6,181 nt of DNA from CAYHGV01 sp964356135 (lineage in GTDB: Bacteria > Hydrothermota > Tepidihabitantia > CAYHGV01), in NCBI GenBank assembly GCA_964356135.1, contig CAYHGV010000123.1, positions 1 to 6,181 on the forward strand. The letters run 5' to 3'. The position numbers and the translations under genes were made by a program. Below are positions 1 to 6,106 of the stretch, piece by piece. The first letter of the stretch is position 1. Each line of letters starts with the position of its first letter. Under the pieces are notes generated by a model. The model did not search any database and was not told the origin of the DNA. It saw only the letters and a list, made by a program, of their open reading frames with translations.

Positions 1-77
1 AAAAAAAGGCAAGGAGGCGGTCTTTTTATCATTAACTGCATTATAGCATCCTGACGTAGTATAAAAATTACCACGAA

Positions 78-100
78 ATCCGCCACGCAGTATGGCGGAT
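78..100. repeat. GC-rich hairpin, copy 1
   Basis: ATCCGCCA (78-85) and TGGCGGAT (93-100) form a perfect 8-bp inverted repeat around a 7-base loop, CGCAGTA. It resembles REP-type extragenic palindromes. The stem core CCGCCA/TGGCGG recurs exactly 30 bp downstream. Confidence 0.75.
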
Positions 101-109
101 AGATGGAGC

Positions 110-128
110 CCGCCACGTATCTTGGCGG
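110..128. repeat. GC-rich hairpin, copy 2
   Basis: CCGCCA (110-115) and TGGCGG (123-128) form a 6-bp stem with a 7-base loop, CGTATCT. It starts 30 bp after the matching stem of copy 1. The segment 109-128 is also closely related (17 of 20 bases) to 6153-6172 at the far end of the window, so this is a dispersed repeat family. Confidence 0.7.
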
Positions 129-304
129 ACGACATCAAATCACAAAGGGAGAAATTCATGGGAAAAAGATAATATTTTCAATATATTTACGATTTGAACT
201 TCTTGCAGTCGTTCTATCCGCGATAGATGGTAGCGGATTTCGTGTTTTTCAAATTTCGTGGATTTCATGGTAAAAATAGGTTTTTCAGGTCTCATGATTC
301 GGTC

Positions 305-331
305 TTGACAGAGAGGCTTTTTCCTTATACA
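305..331 (+). promoter_or_regulatory. Possible sigma-70-type promoter of the regulator gene
   Basis: A perfect -35 hexamer TTGACA lies at 305-310. The best -10-like hexamer is TATACA at 326-331, which gives a short 15-bp spacer; TACATC at 328-333 would give 17 bp but is a weaker match. Transcription would begin near 338, leaving a leader of only about 8 bases before the ATG at 346. No sigma-54 -24/-12 element is seen upstream of this gene, so the regulator itself is probably made from a housekeeping-type promoter. Confidence 0.4.
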
Positions 332-345
332 TCAATAGTAGAGCC

Positions 346-3300
346 ATGAACGACCCAACCTTCCTGCCTGAACGGTATCAAGTCATCGAGCTCGTTGGCA
401 CCGGGGTGGCGAGCGAAGTCTACAAGGTTCGGGATACGACCCTGAATAAAATTGTCGCCTTAAAATTGAGCAAGCCGGAACAGTCCCGGGAGAGCGCACT
501 CCGGTTTCAGCGCGAGTTCTATTTTTTGAGCCGGTTCAATCATCCGCACATTGTTCCGGTTCATGATTTCGGCACGACCAAAGACGGTCGTCCGTTTTTT
601 ACGATGGATTATATCAGCGGCGCTCCGATCACCAGGTATTTCTCAGGATTCGACCCGGCGATCTTCCCGATCATCGCCCAGATCTGTCAGGCGCTGGAAG
701 CTATTCACAATCAGGGATTGGTGCACTGTGATTTAAAACCGGAAAATATCTTAATCCGAAAAACTAAACCCCAGGCGGTGATTCTCGATTTCGGATTTGC
801 CGAGCAAACCCTCGAGCCGGAAGCGCAGAACGCGGGCGGCACCATTGGCTATATCGCACCCGAAGTTTTTAAAGGAACCGGCGTCGATGCCCGGACCGAC
901 CTCTATTCGCTCGGGATGGTTCTCTACGAAACCCTTGCTCAGCGTCGACCCTTCGGTGAAAAAAGCCCGGTCTCCCAGCTGAAAGCACAGTACCGCTCGG
1001 AGCTGCCCCGGCTGCGGTCGTTCAATCCAAAAGTTCCCGAGGAGTTGGATGGACTGATTCGGCGGATGGCAGAGCGGGAGCCCGAGGCGCGGCCAAACTC
1101 GGCGTATGAAGTTTTGGAGTCCTTGTCGACGATGAGTTCGATGTCGGTTCAGCTGCCGACTGCTTCGTCGCCGAAAAATTTGCTCCTCACTTCCGGTTTT
1201 ATCGGACGGGACGAACTCCTGGAAGAATTGAAAGGACGGGCACAACGACTTGCGCTCGGGCACACGGCGACACCGGGTGAAAGGACGGTTGTGCAGATCA
1301 CCGGTGAGCAGGGGGTCGGAAAGAGTCGACTCTTGAAGGAGTTCAAATTTCTTCTCCAGCTGGAACGGATTCCGGTCATTGCCTATGACCCGGTCGCTCT
1401 GGGGGAAAGGACCCGGCAACTGCTGCCGTACCTGGTGTTCCAGATTCTGGGCCGGCACGAGACGTTTGGTGCCTCCACCGCCGAAGATAAAAAATATGAA
1501 CTGTTTGAACGGTTGGTGGTCGAACTCCAGAAACAGGCTCCGCTCGTGTTCCTGCTCGATGATCTGCATCTCGTCGACCCACCGGGTTTAGATTTCTTCC
1601 GCTATCTTGCCTGTAGTGCCGCCCAGGGGAGAATACTGGTGGTTGCCACGAGCCTTTCGGAAATACCCGGCAGCCAATCTCGGGATGGCGGCACGACCGG
1701 TCGGAACGAGCACCATCCGCCTGACCGATTAAATCTCCTCCCGTACCTTGCCCTGAAACCCTATATCGACTACCGCAGTCTGCCGCCGCTGACACCGGAG
1801 GAGACCGCCCGTCTGATGCGGTCGCTGCTCGGCTCAATCGAAAAGCCTGAACAGCTCACCCCCTGGCTCTATCAACGGACCGGGGGCAATCCACTTTTCA
1901 TTTATGAGACGATTCACGCGCTGGTCGAACAGTCAATCCTCAAACGCAAAGCCGGCCGATGGGTAGTCGGCGCGGAAATTTTTTCGCGCTATAAACCGGC
2001 ACCCCGTCTCAGCGAGCACATCGCGGTCCGGCTTTCAGGCCTGAGTTCAGAAGAGCGGCATATCCTGAATTTTGCTTCGGCGATCGGCCGGTCGTTTGAT
2101 CTCCGGTTGCTCCCGAAAAAGACGGGTTCGCAGTTCGCTACCCTCGAGACCCTGGTGGTAAAAGGTTTTATGAATTCGACCATCAACAACGGCCGAACCG
2201 AATATGTCTTTGCCAACAAAACGATCGAAGAACTGGTCGATCGACAGCTCAAAGGTGAAGAGCGGAAAAAAACCTACCGCCAGGTTGCCGAGACGCTGGA
2301 GGCGCTTGGTGCCGAGGACGAGTTTTTATTCGAATTAGCGACGAGCTTTGCCGAAGCAAAGATTAAAGATAAAGCCTATCGGTATGGTTTGAAAGCAGCA
2401 CAGCAAGCCCAGGCAGCATATCTGCTTTCGGAGGCGCTGCACTATTACGAGCGGGTACGGGGTTTGATTTCGAGCAAGACCCCGCCCGAAGAACAGCTGA
2501 GTATCATCGAAGCGGTGGGCGACCTCGAGAATTTGACCGCTTCTTTCGTTGCCGCCGAAGCAGCCTATGATGAGACGGTCAAGCTGCTCAAGACCAATAA
2601 GCGTTTTTCCGGGCTCGTGTCTCGACTCCCCCGGCTGCTGTGGAAAGTGGGAAAGGTCTACCAACTGCAAGGGAAAACCGATGCCGCGATTGCAACCTTT
2701 AAGAGCGCCCGGAAACTCCTGCCGGCCGGATCGACTGCCCAGGGAGCGTACCTTGCCAGCAGTCTGGGCTGGGCGTATAACGCGTTAGGCGATTATGACC
2801 GCGCCGAACAGACATTTCAGCAAACATTGGAAATTGCCGACCAGCTCAACCACCCCGAGACCGCGGCTGAGGGTTACTATGGGCTGAGTGCGACCGCGTG
2901 GTATAAAAAGAATTACCAGCAGGCTCTGGGCTTTGCTCACGAAAGCAAAAAAATTGCGAAACGCTCAAACCAAACCTATCATCTGGCAGTGGTCAACAGT
3001 TTTCTGGGAACGCTCTATGGCGCACACGGCGAACTGGAACCGGCGCGGACCGCCTATGAACAGGCGCTGCAATTCCTCGAGAAGACGGTGAGTCCGTATT
3101 ACTGTATTCGAGCGCTGCACGGCCTGGGGTTGATTTACACCGAACTCAGCCAGTGGGAAAAGGCGCGCCGCTCGTTGGAAGACGCACTCCAGTGGGCAGA
3201 GAAGATCGGCGATGCAGGTGAAATAGCCAACCTGAAAAGTAATCTGGGCCAGGTTCTGGTCGAAGTTGGTGAATGGCAAGCGGCAATGGCGGCATACCAG

Positions 3301-5484
3301 GCGAACCGGTTGATTCGAGAGCAAGCCGGCGACACGAAATTATTGCCCGCGACACTCGACAATATCGGCGAGTTGCTGATGCTTAAAGGGGATCTGCCCC
3401 AGGCCGAGGAACATTTTCAGGCGGCGTTACAACATGCCGAAAATCCGTTTTTTATCTATTGTGACCTGACCCGGCTGCATCAGATCAAGCACGACTACCA
3501 ATCCGCCCGGCACGCTGCCGCCCAAGCCCTCCGACTCGTCCGGCAGGCAAACAATCGGCACTGGTCAGGGAAAATTTTTCTCATTGTCGGCGAGCTTCAT
3601 TTCCAGCTCAATAACTTTCAATGTGCATTCCGGTATGCGCACAAAGCGTTATCCGTGCTCCCCGATCAATCGAAAGAGCACGCCCTTAGTCTGCGGCTCG
3701 CAGGTTGTGCACAGGTCGCTTCGGGCGATACAACCGGTACCAAAGCGGTCCGGGACGCGACCGCACAGTTGCGCCGCCTCGGTGCGCGCTATGAACTCGC
3801 CCGTTCGCTGTTCGAGTACGTTCGCCTGGTGGTTGGTTCGAGTTTCGACTCGGTCTCGGTCGAAACCGCAGCTGCGGTCGTCAGGGATATAGAAGAAGCC
3901 CAGACAATCTTCAAGCAGTTAGGGGCGAAGCTCGATCAAGAGCAAACCCAAAAATTGAAGGATGAACTTGTCCGGAACTTGCTCGCGATCAAGCCGGAGC
4001 GATGGGCACGGCGGGAGTACCTGCCGATATTTTCCCGGCTCAGTGAATTGATTACCCTCGGTTTAGCCCAGGAGAATTTCCTCGAGCGGATTTTAGACCT
4101 GGTGATTGAGATCACCGGTGCCGAGCGCGGTTTGCTGTTCCTGTTAGAAGATGGGGAGCTCCGGTTGGTCGCGGGTCGCAATATCGACCATCTGACGACC
4201 GAGGATGCGAAGCACATTTCGCATTCGATCATTCGGAAAGCGGAACAGACACAGGAACCGGTTTTTTGTGCCGATGCCCTGGCTGACCCCAGATTTGATT
4301 CCAGCCAGAGCGTTATTCTCAACCGCATCCGTTCGATTCTCTGCGCACCGCTGGTGACGCCGGTCGGCGTTATCGGTACGATCTACCTCGACAGCCGGAT
4401 TACCAATAATCTCTTTTTGGAAGAAGAGAAGGATTTTCTCCAGGCAGTTGCCAATCTTTTGGCGGCGACGATCGATAAATCGGTCGCTTTTAAAAAACTC
4501 GAGGACCAGGTTTCCTCGCTGCGTGAGGGGATTATTATTGATGCCGCAACCGGCTATTTCCTGGGGAAGTCGGCGGAGGTCCGGCTGATCTATGGTGAGG
4601 TCGAAAAGATTGCGCCGACCGACTGCACGGTGCTGATCCTGGGCGCGACCGGTTCAGGCAAAGGGATCTTAGCGCGCCTGGTCCACAATCGGAGTCCGCG
4701 ACGGGGGAACAAGTTCGTCTCGGTGAACTGCGGGACCTTACCCGAAACTCTTTTCGAATCCGAGCTCTTCGGCCACCGGAAAGGAGCCTTTACCGGCGCA
4801 CTGCGCGACCGGCAGGGAATTTTAGAAGCGGCGACGGGTGGAACGGTATTCTTAGACGAAATTACCAATACTTCACCGGCGATCCAAGCCAAGCTGCTTG
4901 AACTCCTCGACGATAAAACCATCCGGCGGCTGGGCGACGACGAGTCCCAGACGGTCGATGTCCGTCTCATCTGTGCCACCAACCGCGACTTACAGGAAGA
5001 GATCGCGGGCGGTCGATTCCGCGAAGACCTGTTCTACCGGCTGAGCGTGGTTACCATCAGGGTTCCACCTTTACGGGAACGGCTGGAGGATATACCCTTG
5101 CTTGCCCAGTATTTTATCGAACAGTATGCCCGGCAGCTCAATAAAAATATAACCGGTTTTACCGCCGAGGTCCGATCGCTCTTTTTAAAATATCCCTGGC
5201 CGGGCAATGTCCGGGAGCTTCAGAACACTATCGAGCGGGCGGTAATCATGACCGAAGAAAAAAGGATCGGGCTGACGGATTTGAAACTTCATTTTATGAC
5301 GGAAGAGTCGCAGCCGGTTGCCCTCCGGTCCGACCGGAAAACCTTTGAACGGAAAAGGATAGTCGATGCGTTACAAAAGGCGCAGGGCAATGTTAGCCAG
5401 ACGGCAAAGCTTTTATCGATCCATCGGAGACAGCTCCAGCGGTATATAAAGACCTATCAAATAAAAAGAGAAGAATTCGCCTGA
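346..5484 (+). CDS. Fused Ser/Thr kinase - ATPase - TPR - GAF - sigma-54 activator (1712 aa)
   Basis: This is predicted to be a cytoplasmic signal integrator and bacterial enhancer-binding protein. Residues 11-260 are a Hanks-type kinase: Gly loop GTGVAS (18-23), K40, E57, HCDLKPEN (127-134, catalytic D129), DFG (148-150), APE (171-173). All catalytic residues are present, but HRD is HCD (non-RD). Residues about 285-530 are an ORC/STAND-type ATPase: Walker A GEQGVGKS (320-327), Walker B ending D405-D406, GGNP (513-516). A winged-helix-like part follows (about 550-640), then about ten TPR-like repeats (690-1165) and a GAF domain (about 1238-1378). The sigma-54 AAA+ domain has Walker A GATGSGKG (1433-1440), an intact GAFTGA loop (1480-1485), Walker B ending D1504-E1505, Arg-finger region about 1557-1565 and WPGNVREL (1618-1625). 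A Fis-type HTH ends the protein (1665-1712). There is no receiver, membrane segment or signal peptide. ATG 346 is the first start after an in-frame TGA at 295; it lacks a clear Shine-Dalgarno. The likely target is the sigma-54 promoter just downstream (inference). Confidence 0.96.
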   Translation: MNDPTFLPERYQVIELVGTGVASEVYKVRDTTLNKIVALKLSKPEQSRESALRFQREFYFLSRFNHPHIVPVHDFGTTKDGRPFFTMDYISGAPITRYFSGFDPAIFPIIAQICQALEAIHNQGLVHCDLKPENILIRKTKPQAVILDFGFAEQTLEPEAQNAGGTIGYIAPEVFKGTGVDARTDLYSLGMVLYETLAQRRPFGEKSPVSQLKAQYRSELPRLRSFNPKVPEELDGLIRRMAEREPEARPNSAYEVLESLSTMSSMSVQLPTASSPKNLLLTSGFIGRDELLEELKGRAQRLALGHTATPGERTVVQITGEQGVGKSRLLKEFKFLLQLERIPVIAYDPVALGERTRQLLPYLVFQILGRHETFGASTAEDKKYELFERLVVELQKQAPLVFLLDDLHLVDPPGLDFFRYLACSAAQGRILVVATSLSEIPGSQSRDGGTTGRNEHHPPDRLNLLPYLALKPYIDYRSLPPLTPEETARLMRSLLGSIEKPEQLTPWLYQRTGGNPLFIYETIHALVEQSILKRKAGRWVVGAEIFSRYKPAPRLSEHIAVRLSGLSSEERHILNFASAIGRSFDLRLLPKKTGSQFATLETLVVKGFMNSTINNGRTEYVFANKTIEELVDRQLKGEERKKTYRQVAETLEALGAEDEFLFELATSFAEAKIKDKAYRYGLKAAQQAQAAYLLSEALHYYERVRGLISSKTPPEEQLSIIEAVGDLENLTASFVAAEAAYDETVKLLKTNKRFSGLVSRLPRLLWKVGKVYQLQGKTDAAIATFKSARKLLPAGSTAQGAYLASSLGWAYNALGDYDRAEQTFQQTLEIADQLNHPETAAEGYYGLSATAWYKKNYQQALGFAHESKKIAKRSNQTYHLAVVNSFLGTLYGAHGELEPARTAYEQALQFLEKTVSPYYCIRALHGLGLIYTELSQWEKARRSLEDALQWAEKIGDAGEIANLKSNLGQVLVEVGEWQAAMAAYQANRLIREQAGDTKLLPATLDNIGELLMLKGDLPQAEEHFQAALQHAENPFFIYCDLTRLHQIKHDYQSARHAAAQALRLVRQANNRHWSGKIFLIVGELHFQLNNFQCAFRYAHKALSVLPDQSKEHALSLRLAGCAQVASGDTTGTKAVRDATAQLRRLGARYELARSLFEYVRLVVGSSFDSVSVETAAAVVRDIEEAQTIFKQLGAKLDQEQTQKLKDELVRNLLAIKPERWARREYLPIFSRLSELITLGLAQENFLERILDLVIEITGAERGLLFLLEDGELRLVAGRNIDHLTTEDAKHISHSIIRKAEQTQEPVFCADALADPRFDSSQSVILNRIRSILCAPLVTPVGVIGTIYLDSRITNNLFLEEEKDFLQAVANLLAATIDKSVAFKKLEDQVSSLREGIIIDAATGYFLGKSAEVRLIYGEVEKIAPTDCTVLILGATGSGKGILARLVHNRSPRRGNKFVSVNCGTLPETLFESELFGHRKGAFTGALRDRQGILEAATGGTVFLDEITNTSPAIQAKLLELLDDKTIRRLGDDESQTVDVRLICATNRDLQEEIAGGRFREDLFYRLSVVTIRVPPLRERLEDIPLLAQYFIEQYARQLNKNITGFTAEVRSLFLKYPWPGNVRELQNTIERAVIMTEEKRIGLTDLKLHFMTEESQPVALRSDRKTFERKRIVDALQKAQGNVSQTAKLLSIHRRQLQRYIKTYQIKREEFA

Positions 5485-5490
5485 ATTAGA

Positions 5491-5516
5491 TGTCGCCCTG
5501 CGACAATCTGTCACAG
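5491..5516. promoter_or_regulatory. Upstream activator site 1 (three alternating half-sites)
   Basis: TGTCGC (5491-5496) and GCGACA (5500-5505) form a perfect inverted repeat with 3-bp spacing. GCGACA then pairs again with TGTCAC (5509-5514), so three half-sites alternate at 9-bp steps. The 18-mer TGCGACAATCTGTCACAG (5499-5516) recurs at 5556-5573 with one mismatch. It lies about 190-200 bp before the predicted sigma-54 start, within the range for activator sites. Binding by the adjacent Fis-type HTH protein is inferred from position and symmetry. Confidence 0.7.
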
Positions 5517-5555
5517 CATTAAAGGTCAGAAAAACTGCATTTCTTAGTTTCCTGG

Positions 5556-5573
5556 TGCGACAATATGTCACAG
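5556..5573. promoter_or_regulatory. Upstream activator site 2
   Basis: TGCGACAATATGTCACAG repeats the core of site 1 with 17 of 18 bases identical, 57 bp downstream of it. It is an imperfect palindrome: TGCGACA, 3 bp, TGTCACA, with 6 of 7 pairs symmetrical. Its centre is about 140 bp before the predicted sigma-54 transcription start. A lone TGCGA at 5587-5591 might be a degenerate third half-site. The two-copy arrangement suits cooperative binding of a dimeric or oligomeric enhancer-binding protein. Confidence 0.72.
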
Positions 5574-5678
5574 TTGGAAGTTGTTGTGCGAATTGAAATT
5601 TAGTCCGGAAAAAATACTATGAGTTTAAGTTTCTCCACACCAGACACTTACCACAGATGGTTTTAAACCTACCTAATC

Positions 5679-5694
5679 TGGCACGGAAGTTGCT
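5679..5694 (+). promoter_or_regulatory. Sigma-54 (-24/-12) promoter of the micropeptide gene
   Basis: TGGCACGGAAGTTGCT matches the sigma-54 consensus TGGCAC-N5-TTGCW throughout. The invariant GG (5680-5681) and GC (5692-5693) are separated by exactly 10 bp. Transcription is expected to start near 5704-5706, giving a leader of about 25 bases. It sits directly after a gene encoding a sigma-54 activator and downstream of two palindromic sites, which strongly supports a real promoter. Confidence 0.92.
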
Positions 5695-5717
5695 TATTAA
5701 TAACCTTATAGTTAACC

Positions 5718-5726
5718 AAGGAGGAG
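5718..5726 (+). promoter_or_regulatory. Strong ribosome binding site that fixes the micropeptide start
   Basis: AAGGAGGAG precedes ATG 5729, with 4 bases between the AAGGAGG core and the start codon. This fixes the start at 5729 rather than the in-frame ATG at 5657, which lies upstream of the sigma-54 promoter and so outside the predicted transcript. The contrast with the regulator gene, which has no clear Shine-Dalgarno, suggests the peptide is made in quantity once induced. Confidence 0.85.
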
Positions 5727-5728
5727 CT

Positions 5729-5872
5729 ATGAAGCTACTGGGAAAAATTGTCGGTCTTCTGCTTCTATTAGGAGGAGCAGCAATTTTGGTGGGGCAACTC
5801 TATGCGGGGACGCCAATTTGGCCTCCGCCTGCGCCGCCGCCACCGCCGCCGATATTAAGCAGCGGACATTAA
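5729..5872 (+). CDS. Secreted proline-rich micropeptide (47 aa), sigma-54-controlled
   Basis: I do not recognise a named family. The protein has a basic start (K2, K6) and a leucine-rich hydrophobic segment (about residues 8-21). A plausible signal peptidase I site follows L24-Y25-A26, leaving a mature peptide of about 21 residues. The mature part begins GTPIWPPPA, continues with six consecutive prolines (36-41) and ends ILSSGH. It has one Trp, no Cys (so not a lipoprotein or disulfide-linked bacteriocin) and almost no charge. The proline run should need EF-P for efficient translation. The start is set by a strong ribosome binding site, and the gene lies about 25 bases behind a sigma-54 promoter next to a giant sigma-54 activator. 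A role as signal, surface-acting or antagonistic peptide is inference; if uncleaved, it would be a membrane-anchored peptide with an exported proline tail. Length, signal sequence and promoter make a chance ORF unlikely. Confidence 0.8.
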   Translation: MKLLGKIVGLLLLLGGAAILVGQLYAGTPIWPPPAPPPPPPILSSGH

Positions 5873-5899
5873 AAGACTTTCAGAAAGGGGTGAAGTGAG

Positions 5900-5968
5900 A
5901 TGAAGGGAGGGGTTGCTTTACACCAGACCAACCATCGGTCTGCTCAAAAACCCGGGCTCCCCTTGTAA
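5900..5968 (+). CDS. Possible 22-aa ORF after the micropeptide (weak)
   Basis: ATG 5900 opens a 22-codon frame ending with TAA at 5966-5968. A purine-rich AGGGGTG lies 8 bases upstream (5885-5891) and could serve as a ribosome binding site. The product starts MKGGVALHQ, is polar and basic, lacks a signal sequence, and resembles nothing I know. It would be on the same transcript as the proline-rich peptide, 27 bases after that stop codon. Its last codons and stop fall in the left arm of the terminator-like stem, so translation could disturb the hairpin. It may equally be chance. Confidence 0.2.
   Translation: MKGGVALHQTNHRSAQKPGLPL
5924..5942 (+). repeat. Small stem-loop before the main hairpin
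   Basis: CAGACC (5924-5929) and GGTCTG (5937-5942) form a perfect 6-bp stem with a 7-base loop, AACCATC. It lies 11 bases before the larger stem and could stabilise the 3' end of the micropeptide mRNA. The role is inferred. Confidence 0.45.
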
Positions 5969-5990
5969 CACACCCCCACAAGGGGAGCCC
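5954..5990. terminator. Strong stem-loop, probable terminator or 3'-end stabiliser
   Basis: GGGCTCCCCTTGT (5954-5966) and ACAAGGGGAGCCC (5978-5990) form a perfect 13-bp stem with an 11-base loop. On the plus strand it is followed by ATAATTAATAAAAG, which is AT-rich but lacks a U-run, so plus-strand termination would be atypical. Read on the minus strand, the stem is followed after GGG by TTTTT (complement of 5946-5950), so it may stop transcription entering from the right as well. It marks a sensible end for the micropeptide transcript. Confidence 0.6.
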
Positions 5991-6094
5991 ATAATTAATA
6001 AAAGTTCGATTCGAAACAGAGTCAGAACTTAACAATTTAAAACCTGGTGCGAACTGTGAAAAAAGCATAAACGAGACCACTGAAAAAGGCCTTT

Positions 6095-6106
6095 TTACCA
6101 CGAAAT
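6095..6106 (+). repeat. Dispersed repeat TTACCACGAAAT, second copy
   Basis: This 12-mer is identical to 68-79 at the other end of the window. It overlaps the end of the palindrome AAAAAGGCCTTTTT (6083-6096). In both places a CCCGC(C)A...TTGGCGG hairpin follows within about 60 bp, which suggests copies of one composite repeat. Confidence 0.5.

Larger units (their letters stand above)
68..273. repeat. Imperfect inverted-repeat (MITE-like) element
   Basis: The ends are inverted copies of each other: TTACCACGAAATCC at 68-81 and GGATTTCATGGTAA at 260-273 match at 13 of 14 positions when one is reverse-complemented. A second, perfect 12-bp pair is nested inside: CACGAAATCCGC (72-83) against GCGGATTTCGTG (233-244). 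ATTTCGTGG at 253-261 adds another inverted copy. The heptamer TAAAAAT borders both ends (62-68 and 271-277), which could be a target-site duplication but is low in complexity. No transposase is encoded. It may be a non-autonomous mobile element or part of a chromosomal repeat family; the inverted repeats are directly visible, while mobility is inferred. Confidence 0.5.
1..345. other. Gene-free upstream region with repeats and a putative promoter
   Basis: No credible gene is seen here. Positions 1-67 are AT-rich with no recognisable signal; they may be the tail of an intergenic spacer following a gene outside the window. Positions 68-273 form an inverted-repeat element, annotated separately. 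Positions 274-345 lead into the regulator gene and hold a possible promoter. A four-codon ATG-to-TAA frame at 158-172 has a purine-rich AAAGGGAG upstream, but it is too short to call a gene. The base composition is visibly more AT-rich than the coding sequence that follows. Confidence 0.75.
5485..5728 (+). promoter_or_regulatory. Regulatory spacer between regulator and micropeptide gene
   Basis: This 244-bp AT-rich spacer has no gene and no clear terminator after the regulator. It is laid out like a textbook sigma-54 control region: paired palindromic sites in the first 90 bases, roughly 100 bp of spacer in which DNA could bend, then a -24/-12 promoter and a short leader with a strong ribosome binding site. 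A short inverted repeat GGTTTTAAACC lies at 5659-5669, just before the -24 element. I could not find a convincing IHF site by eye. Confidence 0.7.

Noticed and set aside
1..30. Terminator of an upstream gene
   Set aside because: An A-run and a later T-run are present, but the GC-rich part between them does not pair well, and no gene is visible to its left.
68..130. CRISPR-like short repeats
   Set aside because: Only two hairpin copies at 30-bp spacing, with no unique spacers of regular length and no cas genes; they are extragenic palindromes.
158..172. Four-codon frame with AAAGGGAG upstream (MGKR)
   Set aside because: It is too short to support as a gene and lies within a repeat element; at most a chance or decayed start site.
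751..1569. Long minus-strand open frame (272 codons) inside the regulator gene
   Set aside because: It lies wholly antisense to the kinase and ATPase domains, which have clear family motifs. Its translation shows no recognisable domain, so it is a shadow of codon bias.
5657..5728. Longer 71-codon version of the micropeptide starting at ATG 5657
   Set aside because: That start is upstream of the sigma-54 promoter, and the -24/-12 element would be coding. The strong ribosome binding site and signal-sequence start both point to 5729.
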